Part shown: piece by piece, positions 16,630 through 25,685 of the stretch
How positions within the stretch are numbered: position 1 is the stretch's first letter
How the letters are laid out: every line of letters starts with the position of its first letter
NCBI RefSeq assembly: GCF_003946245.1
Contig: NZ_RHNN01000015.1
Location: 1 to 64,000 of the forward strand
Direction: 5' to 3'
DNA from: Levilactobacillus cerevisiae
GTDB lineage: Bacteria > Bacillota > Bacilli > Lactobacillales > Lactobacillaceae
Length of the DNA: 64,000 nt
Notes under the pieces: model-generated
What the model was told of the DNA's origin: nothing
The model's database searches: none
Seen by the model: only the letters and a program-made list of their open reading frames with translations
Position numbers and translations under genes: made by a program

Positions 16630-16938
16630 ATGTACGCAATTATCGTAACTGGCGGCAAGCAGTACAAGGTCGAAGCAGGCCAAGCTGTTTACGTCGAAAA
16701 GTTGAACGTTGAAGCTGGTGAAAAGGTTACTTTTGACCAAGTTGTCTTTGTCGGCGGCGACACGCCTAAGATCGGGACACCAACTGTTGCTGGTGCAACC
16801 GTAACTGGGACTGTTGAAAAGCAGGGCCTGGAAAAGAAGGTTGTTACTTTCAAGTATAAGGCCAAAAAGGGTACTCATACGAAGAAGGGTCACCGTCAGC
16901 CATACACTAAGGTTGTCGTTGACGCAATCAACGCTTAA
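16630..16938 (+). CDS. rplU: 50S ribosomal protein L21
   Basis: A 102-residue ribosomal protein of the large subunit: [25 protein letters not shown] at the start, [25 protein letters not shown] near the end (L21 signature). ATG 16630 with AGGAGG at 16615-16620; the open frame runs further upstream through the leader but is not translated. First gene of rplU-prp-rpmA. Confidence 0.98.
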   Translation: MYAIIVTGGKQYKVEAGQAVYVEKLNVEAGEKVTFDQVVFVGGDTPKIGTPTVAGATVTGTVEKQGLEKKVVTFKYKAKKGTHTKKGHRQPYTKVVVDAINA

Positions 16939-16966
16939 GCCTAAAGATTAAAGAGAGGCGATCTCG

Positions 16967-17305
16967 ATGATTCACGCGACGTTCCATCATGGAACTAACC
17001 GAATCGATTCATTCCAAATCACTGGCCACGCTGACTCAGGTGAGTATGGTCAAGACATTGTTTGTGCTGCGGTATCGGTGCTTGCGATTACGACGGTCAA
17101 TGCTCTACAACGAATCGCTGAGATTCCAATAGAGGTTGAGAATCGTGATCAGGAGGGTGGTTATCTGGAAGTCCACCTTCCACCAAAGCTGGAAGCAACG
17201 GCCGAATTAAAGGGACAAACGCTCCTCCAGAGTTTTGCGGATGGGTTAAGAGATGTCGCCACAAATTACGCGGATTATATTCAATTCGCTGAAACCAAAG
17301 ATTGA
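16967..17305 (+). CDS. prp: Ribosomal-processing cysteine protease Prp
   Basis: A 112-residue cysteine protease (YsxB/Prp) that removes the N-terminal extension of L27, which is essential in Firmicutes with extended L27. The catalytic pair is visible: His21 in GHADSGEYGQDIVC and Cys33 in the same segment (IVCAAVSVLA). ATG 16967 with AGAGAGG upstream. It sits between rplU and rpmA, the normal place, and its substrate site is present in the rpmA product downstream. Confidence 0.95.
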   Translation: MIHATFHHGTNRIDSFQITGHADSGEYGQDIVCAAVSVLAITTVNALQRIAEIPIEVENRDQEGGYLEVHLPPKLEATAELKGQTLLQSFADGLRDVATNYADYIQFAETKD

Positions 17306-17323
17306 AACGCGGAGGTGAAACTT

Positions 17324-17623
17324 ATGCTGATGAACATGAACTTACAATTCTTCTCTCACCATAAAGGTGGTGGGTCTACTGCTAACGGTCGTGACTCTGC
17401 TGGTCGTCGTCTTGGGACGAAGGCTGCTGATGGCTCTACTGTTACCGGTGGTTCTATCCTTTACCGTCAACGTGGGACACACATCTACCCTGGCTTGAAC
17501 GTAGGCCGCGGTGGTGACGATACTTTGTTTGCCAAGGTTGCTGGCGTCGTTAAATTCGAACGTCTTGGCCGTGACAAGCGTCAAGTATCCGTATACCCAG
17601 TTGCAGAAGAAGCAGCTAAATAA
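17324..17623 (+). CDS. rpmA: 50S ribosomal protein L27, with Prp-cleaved extension
   Basis: A 99-residue L27 precursor. After [10 protein letters not shown] comes the mature N terminus [21 protein letters not shown], which reaches into the peptidyl transferase centre. NLQFF immediately before the mature part is the Prp recognition motif, and the prp gene lies directly upstream. ATG 17324 is chosen because GGAGG (17311-17315) is 9 bp before it. A terminator follows. Confidence 0.97.
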   Translation: MLMNMNLQFFSHHKGGGSTANGRDSAGRRLGTKAADGSTVTGGSILYRQRGTHIYPGLNVGRGGDDTLFAKVAGVVKFERLGRDKRQVSVYPVAEEAAK

Positions 17624-17647
17624 CACGAGGTTTTCCTCGTAACGACT

Positions 17648-17693
17648 GAAGAGCTTGAGGCGAGACCAATTTCGCTTTGAGTTCTTCTTTTTT
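17648..17693 (+). terminator. Terminator after rpmA
   Basis: A 16-bp stem with several G-U pairs (GAAGAGCTTGAGGCGA with TCGCTTTGAGTTCTTC) and a T-rich tail. Confidence 0.8.
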
Positions 17694-17720
17694 CTGCCAT
17701 CCATCAAGGAGGTTGGGGTT

Positions 17721-18785
17721 ATGACGACTAGAATCGAACGGTTACAAGCCAAATTTTCAGCGTTAAGTATTGATAGTTTTTTGGTTTCGTCTCCCAGTAA
17801 TCAGCGTTATCTGGTTGGGACCAGTGTCGAGCCCGGAGACGGGTATCTGCTGGTGACTGAACAGGGCGCGGTGTTCGTAACGGATGCCCGGTACGAGGCC
17901 GAATTGGCCACAACGATGCCGGACGTGCCCAAAACCATCACCCGTGACTACCTGCAGGCTGTTGACGATGCCTTAGAGGCCGCTGGAGCGACGGTACTGG
18001 GAATCGAGGATAGTTTAACCTTAGCCGAGTTTGAATGGTTAGACGAGCATTTAATGACGGACATCGTTCCGCTGGCAAATGTCGTCGACGGACTCCGCCA
18101 AATCAAGGAGCCGGCCGAACTGGCAGCCATCAAACGGGCCACTGCACTGACGAGTGAGGGAGTCCTTGCCTTGCTAGAGCAGTTGCGGCCCGGGATGACT
18201 GAACGTCAGGCTGCTCAATGGTTGGAACGCTGGATGCAAGATCACGGGTCAACCGGTCCGAGTTTTGGAACGATTGTGGCCAGTGGCGTCCGGTCTGCTT
18301 GGCCCCACGGACAGGCGAGTGACAAGGTGTTGGCTAACGGCGAACTGGTCACGATTGATTGTGGCTTTTACGTTGATGGCTACACCTCTGACCTGACGCG
18401 GACCGTGGCCTTGGGTGATCCTGGTCAGGACTTAACGGCGGCCTACCATGCTGTCCAGACCGCCCAAGAGAAAATCATGGCGGCGGTTCGTCCCGGCGTT
18501 ACGGGGGACGAACTGGATCGCACCGGTCGGCAGTATTTGACCGACCAGGGATACGGCGCTGCCTTTATTCACGGCACCGGCCATGGCATTGGTCTGGATA
18601 TTCACGAAGGTCCCAATATTGGCCGCGGTTGGCCGGATGTGATGACGGCGAATGAAGTCATCACGGTTGAACCGGGCGTTTATTTTACGGGCAAGGGTGG
18701 TATCCGGATTGAGGATGATTTGTTAGTCACCCCAACGGGTCATGACACCTTAACTAGTGTGCCGCGGAATTTAATTATTCTGTAA
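17721..18785 (+). CDS. Xaa-Pro aminopeptidase (M24 family)
   Basis: A 354-residue cytosolic metallopeptidase releasing N-terminal residues next to proline. Creatinase-like N-terminal domain (about 1-125) and a pita-bread catalytic domain with the five metal ligands in order: D in VTIDCGF, D in YTSDLTRTV, H in GTGHGIGLDIHE, E in ITVEPGVYF and E in GIRIEDDLLV. ATG 17721 with AAGGAGG at 17706-17712; the frame is open upstream through the rpmA terminator and is not used. Equivalent to B. subtilis YqhT, next to efp there too. Useful for growth on proline-rich peptides. Confidence 0.93.
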   Translation: MTTRIERLQAKFSALSIDSFLVSSPSNQRYLVGTSVEPGDGYLLVTEQGAVFVTDARYEAELATTMPDVPKTITRDYLQAVDDALEAAGATVLGIEDSLTLAEFEWLDEHLMTDIVPLANVVDGLRQIKEPAELAAIKRATALTSEGVLALLEQLRPGMTERQAAQWLERWMQDHGSTGPSFGTIVASGVRSAWPHGQASDKVLANGELVTIDCGFYVDGYTSDLTRTVALGDPGQDLTAAYHAVQTAQEKIMAAVRPGVTGDELDRTGRQYLTDQGYGAAFIHGTGHGIGLDIHEGPNIGRGWPDVMTANEVITVEPGVYFTGKGGIRIEDDLLVTPTGHDTLTSVPRNLIIL

Positions 18786-18799
18786 GTGACACACCTATC

Positions 18800-18829
18800 T
18801 TGCTTTTTATGGGTAAGAATTGATATTAT
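18800..18829 (+). promoter_or_regulatory. Putative promoter of efp
   Basis: TTGCTT (18800-18805), 18-bp spacer, TATTAT (18824-18829), 32 bp before the efp start. Confidence 0.6.
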
Positions 18830-18861
18830 AAAGAGGACATATTTTAGGAGGCTGACACATT

Positions 18862-19422
18862 ATGGCAATTTCTACTGCTGATTTTAAAAACGGTTTAACG
18901 ATCGAAGTCGATCACGCAATCTGGCGCATCATTGAGTTCCAACACGTTAAGCCTGGTAAGGGTGGCGCTTTCGTTCGTTCAAAGCTTAAGAATTTACGGA
19001 CGGGTGCCGTTCAAGAAAAGACTTTCCGTGCCGGTGCTAAGATGGAACAAGCTGACATCCAAACGCGTTCAATGCAATACCTGTACGAAGATGGCTCTAA
19101 CCGGGTCTTCATGGATACGGATAACTTTGAACAAATCGAAGTGCCTGACGAACAAATCAAGGCCCAATTGAACTACTTACAAGAAAACATGAATGTTGAC
19201 TTGGTTCAATACGGTTCCGAAGTTTTGGGTGTTGAAGTGCCTAACACCGTTGTTTTGGAAGTTAAGGCTACTGAACCTGGTATTAAAGGGAACACCGCTT
19301 CTGGTGGTTCCAAGCCTGCTACCATGAACACTGGCTTAGTCGTTCAAGTGCCATTCTTCGTTAACGAAGGCGACAAGCTCTCCATCAACACCACTGACGG
19401 TACGTACATTTCCCGTGCCTAA
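18862..19422 (+). CDS. efp: Translation elongation factor P
   Basis: A 186-residue three-domain factor that rescues ribosomes stalled at polyproline. N-terminal KOW domain with the tip loop [14 protein letters not shown]; Lys33 is the usual modification site. C-terminal OB domains follow, with [32 protein letters not shown] (EF-P signature). ATG 18862, AGGAGG upstream. No efp-modification enzyme lies nearby. First gene of efp-yqhY-nusB. Confidence 0.97.
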   Translation: MAISTADFKNGLTIEVDHAIWRIIEFQHVKPGKGGAFVRSKLKNLRTGAVQEKTFRAGAKMEQADIQTRSMQYLYEDGSNRVFMDTDNFEQIEVPDEQIKAQLNYLQENMNVDLVQYGSEVLGVEVPNTVVLEVKATEPGIKGNTASGGSKPATMNTGLVVQVPFFVNEGDKLSINTTDGTYISRA

Positions 19423-19461
19423 GTTTTCACACACGTTTAATCAGTAAGGGAGGGTCAACGA

Positions 19462-19902
19462 ATGGCGGAAGATACTAATATTATTTTAGAATCAAAGGAA
19501 CCCGCTTTGGGCAAAATCGAAGTGGCACCGCAAGTCCTCGAAATTATCGTCGGTATTGCGGCTAGTCAAACCGAAGGCGTCGCACGGATGCGGGGTTCTT
19601 TAGCAAATAGCGTCACGGAACTGTTGGGTCGTAAAGAACAACACGGTAAGGGCGTTAAGCTGGTCTTTGATGGCGATGAATTAGCTGTTGACGTTTACGT
19701 TTACTTGGATTACGGGGTAGCGGTGCCAAAGGTTGCCTTGGCCATTCAAGATAACGTGAAGCAACAATTGTTGTTCATGACAGACCTTGACTTGCGTGAA
19801 GTTAACGTTCACGTGGAAGGCGTCATTCCCGAAAAGACGGCGCAACAGGTTGATCCAGATAACCTGTTTAACCAGAGCGATGAAGGAGACAGTGACCAAT
19901 AG
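19462..19902 (+). CDS. yqhY: Asp23/Gls24 family protein YqhY
   Basis: A 146-residue cytosolic protein of the Asp23/Gls24 family. The core GKIEVAPQVLEIIVGIAASQTEGVARMRG and VDVYVYLDYGVAVPKVA are typical. Located between efp and nusB as in Bacillus, where YqhY is linked to acetyl-CoA carboxylase control; that role is carried over from the family, not seen here. ATG 19462 with GGGAGGG. Its stop codon overlaps the nusB GTG by one base. A second member of the family is encoded at 47523-47885. Confidence 0.92.
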   Translation: MAEDTNIILESKEPALGKIEVAPQVLEIIVGIAASQTEGVARMRGSLANSVTELLGRKEQHGKGVKLVFDGDELAVDVYVYLDYGVAVPKVALAIQDNVKQQLLFMTDLDLREVNVHVEGVIPEKTAQQVDPDNLFNQSDEGDSDQ

Positions 19903-20330
19903 TGACACTTACACGACATCAAATTCGGGAACGGGCGTTTCAAATGCTTTTTGCCTTGAACGCCAATCCCGATGCCGATCATGATGCGTTGTACCAACGT
20001 GTCTTGACGGATGACCCGGACCAAACCGTTCCCGTGCCTGACTACCTCCAGCAATTGGTAACTGGCGTCTTAGCAAACCAAGCTGACTTGGATGCGAAGA
20101 TTGACCAATACCTGAGCACTGGTTGGCAGCTCAAGCGGATTGCCAAGACAGACTTGGTAATCATGCGGATCGCCTTTTATGAAATTGACTACGTGGAAGA
20201 AGTGCCGAACCGAGTAGCCGTCAACGAAGCCTTGGAATTAGCCAAGAACTTTAGTGACGACCAGTCTCGGCGGTTTATCAACGGTGTGCTTGCACATACG
20301 TTGGACGAACCTTTGGATTCACAATCTTAG
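19902..20330 (+). CDS. nusB: Transcription antitermination factor NusB
   Basis: A 142-residue RNA-binding helical protein that with NusE/S10 binds boxA in rRNA leaders. Evidence: TRHQIRERAFQMLFAL at the N terminus, and DLVIMRIAFYEIDYVEEVPNRVAVNEALELAKNFSDDQSRRFINGVLAH, the NusB signature. GTG start at 19902 overlaps the yqhY stop; GAAGGAG lies 13-19 bases upstream. Last gene of the efp unit. Confidence 0.96.
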   Translation: MTLTRHQIRERAFQMLFALNANPDADHDALYQRVLTDDPDQTVPVPDYLQQLVTGVLANQADLDAKIDQYLSTGWQLKRIAKTDLVIMRIAFYEIDYVEEVPNRVAVNEALELAKNFSDDQSRRFINGVLAHTLDEPLDSQS

Positions 20331-20338
20331 TCACAAAC

Positions 20339-20373
20339 TGACTGACTGCTACTTTAGCGGTTGGTCTTTTTTG
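20339..20373 (+). terminator. Terminator after nusB
   Basis: Stem GACTGACTGCT / AGCGGTTGGTC with G-U pairs, loop ACTTT, six T. Confidence 0.8.
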
Positions 20374-20414
20374 TTTTAGTGATGATTACTGTAGAACCCT
20401 TAATAGGTGAAACC

Positions 20415-20730
20415 AGCCACCTGCGGCTGCCAGAGTTTCCGGCTGCTGTGGGGACCGCCTGCGGCCTGAAAAGCGCTCCTCCGGCTCGGTTTGAAGCCTG
20501 TCAAAATTCGCCAGTCTCCAAACGCGTCCCACGGCGTAACCTGAGAAAAACGCTCAGCTAACGTCGTCGACACAGCTGCCTGCATCTCTGTCCTCCTCCG
20601 GTTATGATTGGTTTTCACCATGACATGTGACCATCGCTGGACTGGCAACGTGTGTCCATATTTGTTGGACACCGTCTATGTAGGCGTGAGTGAGCCAATG
20701 GGTTTAGACAACGTTGCTGCTATTTCTGGG
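20415..20730 (+). repeat. Large structured intergenic repeat, copy B (left module plus right border)
   Basis: Starts with the full left end GCCACCTGCGGCTGCCAGAG, contains the left-module hairpins (including CTGAG/CTCAG at 20541-20557) and the TCTATGTAGGCGTGAGTGAG core. At about 20699 it jumps from GAGTGAGCCAA straight to GGGTTTAGACAACGTTGC, the right border. The whole right module is absent. It lies between nusB and folD in the same orientation as the genes. Confidence 0.85.
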
Positions 20731-20909
20731 GTACGCGCGCTGAAACTTTCACCAGGTAAACATCAGCGCGTGACGACCAATTGCGCAACGAGTAGTCAAT
20801 CTTTTTAACGGGTAGCTCACGGGTCATTTTGCACAGCGATGCAGTCCCGTTTTCAGGTCAACTATGCTAAAATGGAAGTTAACTTGAAATTTACGGGAGG
20901 AAGTACTTC
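20731..20909. other. folD upstream region
   Basis: Contains a GCGCGC-rich inverted repeat (ACGCGCGCTGA ... TCAGCGCGTG, 20741-20772) and a -10-like TATGCT/TAAAAT near 20863-20872 that may be the folD promoter. No gene is seen. Confidence 0.4.
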
Positions 20910-21776
20910 ATGACGACCATTATCGACGGCAAACAACTGGCGAAGGACCTCAACGCGCAAACTAAGAACCGGGTGGCAGAGCTTACCCAACGCGGTGTGG
21001 TTCCTGGCCTGGTAGTGATTATTGTGGGCGAAGACCCCGCCAGTGCCATTTACGTTCGGAACAAGCATAAAAAGGCCGGTCAACTCGGCATTAACTCCGT
21101 GGTTCGACGACTTCCCGCAACGATTTCACAAACGGAACTCTTACAAATTGTGCAAGAATATAACGAAGATCCTAAGATTCATGGTATTTTGGTGCAATCA
21201 CCGTTACCGGCTGGACTGGATGAACAGGCGGTTGTTGCTAAAATTGATCCAGCTAAAGACGTGGATGGGTTCCACCCGTTAAACGTGGGACGTTTATTTG
21301 CGAACTTACCAGGTAACTATCCCGTTTCCTGCACACCACGGGGAATCATGACCATGTTAGAGTCCCTGCACACGCATTTACGCGGGAAACAGGCGGTTGT
21401 GGTGGGACGGAGCATGATTGTCGGTCGGCCAATGGCTGCGATGCTGTTGAATGCCGATATGACCGTTAGTACGGCACACGTCTATACCAAAGACTTGAGC
21501 GACCTAACCTGCACGGCGGACGTCTTGGTCGTCGCTACCGGAGTAACGCACCTTATCAAGGAGACCGACGTGAAGCCGGGCGCCATTGTGATTGACGTTG
21601 GGATGGATCGTGACGAAAACGGTAAGCTGACCGGGGATGTTGATTTTGACGGCGTGGTTAAACGTGCCGGTGCGATCACCCCAGTGCCTGGTGGCGTGGG
21701 TCCCATGACGATTGCGACATTAATGCAACAGACAGTTGACCTTTGCGAGTGGAGTGAGGAACTTGGCACAAACTGA
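20910..21776 (+). CDS. folD: Methylene-THF dehydrogenase / methenyl-THF cyclohydrolase
   Basis: A 288-residue bifunctional folate enzyme that interconverts 5,10-methylene-THF and 10-formyl-THF with NADP. Evidence: VVIIVGEDPASAIYVRNKHKKAGQLGI with the catalytic Lys, GILVQSPLPAGLDEQ, DVDGFHPLNVGRL, the Rossmann VVGRSMIVGRPMA, and the C-terminal PVPGGVGPMTIATL signature. ATG 20910 after GGGAGG. Its 3' end overlaps the xseA start, beginning a tight operon to tlyA. Confidence 0.97.
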   Translation: MTTIIDGKQLAKDLNAQTKNRVAELTQRGVVPGLVVIIVGEDPASAIYVRNKHKKAGQLGINSVVRRLPATISQTELLQIVQEYNEDPKIHGILVQSPLPAGLDEQAVVAKIDPAKDVDGFHPLNVGRLFANLPGNYPVSCTPRGIMTMLESLHTHLRGKQAVVVGRSMIVGRPMAAMLLNADMTVSTAHVYTKDLSDLTCTADVLVVATGVTHLIKETDVKPGAIVIDVGMDRDENGKLTGDVDFDGVVKRAGAITPVPGGVGPMTIATLMQQTVDLCEWSEELGTN

Positions 21777-23115
21777 TTATTTAACGGTCACAGCGTTGAC
21801 CCAATATTTAAAACGAAAATTCGACGTGGACCCGTATCTAGGAAAAGTTTACCTGACCGGTGAAATTTCTAATTTTCGGTTACGGCCACATGCTCACCAA
21901 TACTTTAGCCTGAAGGACGATAACGCAAAAATTAGCGCGATTATGTTCAAATCGGCCTTTGAGAAGCTGAAGTTTACCCCGGAGACGGGGATGAAGGTTC
22001 TGGTCACCGGCCGGATTTCACTTTACGAACCCACGGGGAGTTACCAAATCTACGTGGAACGGATGGAGCCGGATGGCGTTGGGCAGTTGTATCAAGCCTA
22101 TGAACAATTAAAGAAAAAATTAGCCGATGAAGGCCTATTTACGGCGCCTAAGCGGCCATTACCTCGCTTTCCCAAACGGATTGCGGTGGTAACCAGTCCG
22201 AGTGGTGCCGTGATTCGCGATATCATTACGACCACGCGGCGCCGTTTTCCCATTGCCCAAATCGTGTTATTCCCAGCGGTGGTTCAGGGGGATGCGGCGG
22301 CTGCTGACATTGTGCGCCAGATTCAACGGGCGAACGCCAATGGATCCTTTGATACCCTGATTATCGGTCGGGGCGGGGGCTCAATTGAAGACCTGTGGCC
22401 ATTCAACGAAGAAATTGTGGCCCGGGCTATTGCGGCCAGTGAGCTGCCAATTATTTCATCAGTCGGTCACGAAACGGATACCACGATTGCGGATCTGGTG
22501 GCCGACGTCCGGGCAGCGACACCAACTGCCGCAGCAGAATTGGCCGTGCCGGTCCTCAGCGATGAACTGGTCAAGCTGGGACAGCAGCGGACGCGGTTGA
22601 ATAACGCCATGAGTAATCGGATTAATTTTCAACAGGAACGCTTAAACAAGTTGATGACGGCGTACGTGTTCCGTCAACCACAGCGGTTGTACGAGACCTA
22701 CGTCGAACGTTTGGACCGGGCCCAACAAGGCTTGACTCGCAACATGCAGACGCAGGTGCAACAACGACGCCAGCGTTTTGCCTTGGCCCAACAGGGGCTG
22801 CTGAGTCAGTCACCATTGGAACGGGTGCACAGAGACCAACTAACGGTCAGTCAAACGGCGGCACGGCTAAATCTTGAAGCCAAGCGATACTTGGAAACCC
22901 AACAAAAGCAGGTTGCCCAGCTAATCAACGGACTGGATTATTTGAGTCCCCTCAAGATTATGGGACGCGGTTACAGTTACGTGACCCAAAATGATCACGT
23001 CGTTCGTAGCGTGAGTGACTTGAAGCCTGCCCTCGCGACGATTCATTTAAGTGATGGGACAGCTGAAGCAGAAATCAAAACCATTAAACCAGCATCGGAG
23101 GACAAACATGAGTGA
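21763..23115 (+). CDS. xseA: Exodeoxyribonuclease VII large subunit
   Basis: A 450-residue nuclease subunit (with XseB degrades single-stranded DNA in repair). N-terminal OB domain [15 protein letters not shown]...[20 protein letters not shown], catalytic region [16 protein letters not shown] and [18 protein letters not shown] with conserved DTTIAD, then a long Gln/Arg-rich coiled coil (about 270-400). TTG 21763 is chosen: GGAG at 21751-21754 is 8 bp away and the family starts here; a TTG at 21736 lies deeper in folD. It overlaps folD by 14 bases and xseB by 8. Confidence 0.95.
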   Translation: MAQTDYLTVTALTQYLKRKFDVDPYLGKVYLTGEISNFRLRPHAHQYFSLKDDNAKISAIMFKSAFEKLKFTPETGMKVLVTGRISLYEPTGSYQIYVERMEPDGVGQLYQAYEQLKKKLADEGLFTAPKRPLPRFPKRIAVVTSPSGAVIRDIITTTRRRFPIAQIVLFPAVVQGDAAAADIVRQIQRANANGSFDTLIIGRGGGSIEDLWPFNEEIVARAIAASELPIISSVGHETDTTIADLVADVRAATPTAAAELAVPVLSDELVKLGQQRTRLNNAMSNRINFQQERLNKLMTAYVFRQPQRLYETYVERLDRAQQGLTRNMQTQVQQRRQRFALAQQGLLSQSPLERVHRDQLTVSQTAARLNLEAKRYLETQQKQVAQLINGLDYLSPLKIMGRGYSYVTQNDHVVRSVSDLKPALATIHLSDGTAEAEIKTIKPASEDKHE

Positions 23116-23356
23116 TGAAAAACAACCAACCTTTGAAGAGAATTTAACGACATTAGAAACGATTGTTTCCCAGTTGGAACAGGGCGATATTCCTTTGGAA
23201 CAGGCATTGGATCAATTTCAAAAGGGCGTTGCATTGAGTAAGAGTCTGCAATCAACTCTACAGGACGCTGAAAAGACGTTGACGACCATGATGAACGATT
23301 CCGACCAAGAGGTAGCCTTTGAAACGCCACAAGGGGGCAACGGTGATGCCGATTGA
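23108..23356 (+). CDS. xseB: Exodeoxyribonuclease VII small subunit
   Basis: An 82-residue helical subunit that binds the XseA coiled coil. [48 protein letters not shown] is the family signature. ATG 23108 with CGGAGG 6-8 bp upstream, inside the 3' end of xseA. It overlaps ispA by 11 bases. A short acidic tail after residue 65. Confidence 0.95.
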   Translation: MSDEKQPTFEENLTTLETIVSQLEQGDIPLEQALDQFQKGVALSKSLQSTLQDAEKTLTTMMNDSDQEVAFETPQGGNGDAD

Positions 23357-24248
23357 TGAACGGCTTCAACAATTTGAAACAACATGGGTTCCGCGGCTAA
23401 ATGCACCATTATCCGCGGCAATTGCGACGGACAGTGGGGATGAGCGTTTGGCGGATGCCATGCGTTATTCGGTATTAGCTGGCGGGAAGCGACTTCGCCC
23501 CCTTTTGACGGTCGCAACGATGACAACAGTCGGTGCAACCTTTGATGACGACCGTGATTGGCGACCGGTCATGGCCTTGGAGCTACTGCATACCTACTCG
23601 TTGATTCATGATGATTTACCTGCGATGGATAACGATGCACTGCGCCGAGGAGAACCCACGAATCACATGAAGTTTGGGGCGGGCATGGCGACGCTTGCCG
23701 GTGACGGCCTGTTAACGCTGGCCTTTCAATGGCTGACAGCGACGGACTTACCGGCCACAACTCAGGTGGCATTGACCCAGGCACTAGCCATCGCCGCTGG
23801 GCCAAGTGGGATGGTGGCTGGACAGGCCAAGGACGTGCAAAATGAACACGTTGATTTGCCAATGGCCAAGCTGCGGGTCCTGCACCGCGAAAAAACCGGG
23901 GCACTGCTCCACTACGCCGTGCAGGCCGGCTTGATTTTAGGCCACGCACCGGAAGAAGACTGGCAACCGTACTTAGCATTTGCGGATGCCTTTGGCTTAG
24001 CTTTCCAAATTTACGATGATATTTTAGATGTGGTCAGCACACCGGCTGAATTGGGAAAGGCAACGCAAAAAGATGCGGGTGAAGCCAAGAACACCTATCC
24101 TGGCAAATTAGGCTTGGAAGGTGCCAATCAGGCGCTGATTGCGACGATTCAGAGTGGTCAGGCGGCGCTGGCACAAGTGCCGGCGTCAACGGATACGGCG
24201 TTATTGGCCGCATTCTTCAGTTACTTTGATACGAAACGGGTGAACTAA
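23346..24248 (+). CDS. ispA: Polyprenyl (farnesyl) diphosphate synthase
   Basis: A 300-residue trans-prenyltransferase that condenses IPP with allylic diphosphates to geranyl- or farnesyl-PP, the precursor for undecaprenyl-PP. First Asp-rich motif in [20 protein letters not shown], second in [11 protein letters not shown], plus GGKRLRPLL and [14 protein letters not shown] 23346, with AGGGGGC upstream; an in-frame ATG at 23319 lies deeper in xseB. The xseA-xseB-ispA order is standard in Firmicutes. Confidence 0.94.
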   Translation: MPIDERLQQFETTWVPRLNAPLSAAIATDSGDERLADAMRYSVLAGGKRLRPLLTVATMTTVGATFDDDRDWRPVMALELLHTYSLIHDDLPAMDNDALRRGEPTNHMKFGAGMATLAGDGLLTLAFQWLTATDLPATTQVALTQALAIAAGPSGMVAGQAKDVQNEHVDLPMAKLRVLHREKTGALLHYAVQAGLILGHAPEEDWQPYLAFADAFGLAFQIYDDILDVVSTPAELGKATQKDAGEAKNTYPGKLGLEGANQALIATIQSGQAALAQVPASTDTALLAAFFSYFDTKRVN

Positions 24249-25064
24249 GTGAAAAAGAAACGGGTTGCTGATTTATTAGTTGAACAGGGGCTGTACACGT
24301 CTTTGGACGATGCTAAGCGAGCCGTCATGGCTGGTGAAATTCTGGGAAAGAATGAAGAACGGTTGGATAAACCGGGTTCGCTGATTCCGGCAGATACGGA
24401 ACTTCATTTAAAGGGCCATCCGCTACCTTACGTGTCACGGGGCGGGTTTAAACTGGCCAAAGCGCTGAAGTCCTTTGACATTGACGTTACTGATCGAGTC
24501 GTCCTCGACATTGGCTCCTCCACGGGCGGCTTCACGGACGTTATGCTCCAAAATGGCGCCCAGTTAAGCTATGCCTTGGATGTCGGCAGTAACCAACTGG
24601 TTTGGAAGCTACGGCAGGATCCACGAGTAATCGTGATGGAGCACACCAACTTTCGGTACAGTAAGTTAAGTGACTTCACCAAGGGTCAGCCAACGTTTGC
24701 ATCAATCGACGTGTCCTTCATTTCATTAAAGATGATTTTACCGCCGCTGAAAGGAATTTTAGCGACCGAAGGGGATGTGGTTGCCCTAATCAAACCCCAG
24801 TTTGAAGCGGATAGAGATGACGTTGGCGACCACGGTATTGTCCGTGACCGCGGCGTACACACCCGCGTGGTGCAAATGATTATTGATTTTGCCGTGGCCA
24901 CGGGTTACAGTGTGCTGGGCCTGGATTTTTCACCCATTCGGGGTGGCGAAGGCAACATTGAATTTCTGGTTCACTTACAGTCTGTTGATAAACATGCAGT
25001 TTGTGCAAATACTGTATCGGTTGAACAAACGATTAATGCTGCTTATGAGAGCCTACAACAATAG
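24249..25064 (+). CDS. TlyA/YqxC family rRNA 2'-O-methyltransferase
   Basis: A 271-residue protein with an N-terminal S4 RNA-binding domain (KKKRVADLLVEQGLYTSLDDAKRAVMAG) and an FtsJ-like methyltransferase domain: SAM motif VVLDIGSSTGGFTDVMLQNGA, then the K-D-K-E type residues (FASIDVSFISL, LIKPQFEA). Relatives methylate 16S/23S rRNA cytidines. GTG start immediately after the ispA stop, with only a weak ribosome binding site, so translational coupling is likely. The usual position, before argR and recN. Confidence 0.92.
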   Translation: MKKKRVADLLVEQGLYTSLDDAKRAVMAGEILGKNEERLDKPGSLIPADTELHLKGHPLPYVSRGGFKLAKALKSFDIDVTDRVVLDIGSSTGGFTDVMLQNGAQLSYALDVGSNQLVWKLRQDPRVIVMEHTNFRYSKLSDFTKGQPTFASIDVSFISLKMILPPLKGILATEGDVVALIKPQFEADRDDVGDHGIVRDRGVHTRVVQMIIDFAVATGYSVLGLDFSPIRGGEGNIEFLVHLQSVDKHAVCANTVSVEQTINAAYESLQQ

Positions 25065-25156
25065 ATTATGAGAAATTTATGAGAATTTGCTTTCCAAATA
25101 CTTAGGTCTGGTATATGATAAGATTATGCATTTTTATCACATAAGGGGGGCTAGGT

Positions 25157-25612
25157 ATGAAGAAGCAGGAACGCCAGCAATTACTCAAGCGATTACTGAC
25201 ATCACGAGAAATTGAACGGCAAGAAGATTTCGTCCGATTATTAGATGAGGATGGGATTCACGTGACCCAGGCAACCATTTCACGGGATATCAAAGAGATG
25301 CAACTGGTGAAATTACCGGCCGAGTCCGGTGGTTACCGCTACAGTCTGCCTGTCCAAAAGAAAATTGACACGCAGAAGAAGTTGCAACGGACGTTACAAA
25401 ACGCCTACATATCCTTCGCTGTGCAGGACCAATTCACCATTTTGAAGGTCCTACCGGGAAACGGTCCAGTGATTGCGTCACTTTTGGATCAGATGCGCTA
25501 TGAATTTGTCTTTGGCACGGTTGGTGACGACAGTGCCGTCTTAACCGTTTGTGTTTCGCATCAGGGTGCTTTACAATTGGAAAAGACGATTGACCGCATG
25601 ATTGCGGATTAG
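25157..25612 (+). CDS. argR: Arginine repressor ArgR/AhrC, altered effector loop
   Basis: A 151-residue regulator with an N-terminal winged helix (RQQLLKRLLTSREIERQEDFVRLLDEDGIHVTQATISRDIKEMQLVKLP) and a C-terminal oligomerisation and arginine-binding domain (FTILKVLPGNGPVIASLLDQ). In AhrC the arginine-binding stretch reads GTICGDDT; here it is GTVGDDS, so the Asp pair is one residue closer to the GT and one residue is added after. This may change arginine sensing; lactobacilli often have two ArgR proteins. ATG 25157 with AGGGGGG. Between tlyA and recN as in Bacillus. A terminator follows. Confidence 0.92.
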   Translation: MKKQERQQLLKRLLTSREIERQEDFVRLLDEDGIHVTQATISRDIKEMQLVKLPAESGGYRYSLPVQKKIDTQKKLQRTLQNAYISFAVQDQFTILKVLPGNGPVIASLLDQMRYEFVFGTVGDDSAVLTVCVSHQGALQLEKTIDRMIAD

Positions 25613-25621
25613 AAACGACGG

Positions 25622-25670
25622 ACCACGACTGACGACCAGCAAGAGCTGACGAGCAGCAGTGGTCTTTTCT
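25622..25670 (+). terminator. Terminator between argR and recN
   Basis: Stem GACCACGACTG ... CAGCAGTGGTC with a branched interior and a T-rich tail (TTTTCTTT). Confidence 0.65.
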
Positions 25671-25685
25671 TTAGGAGGCCACAAC

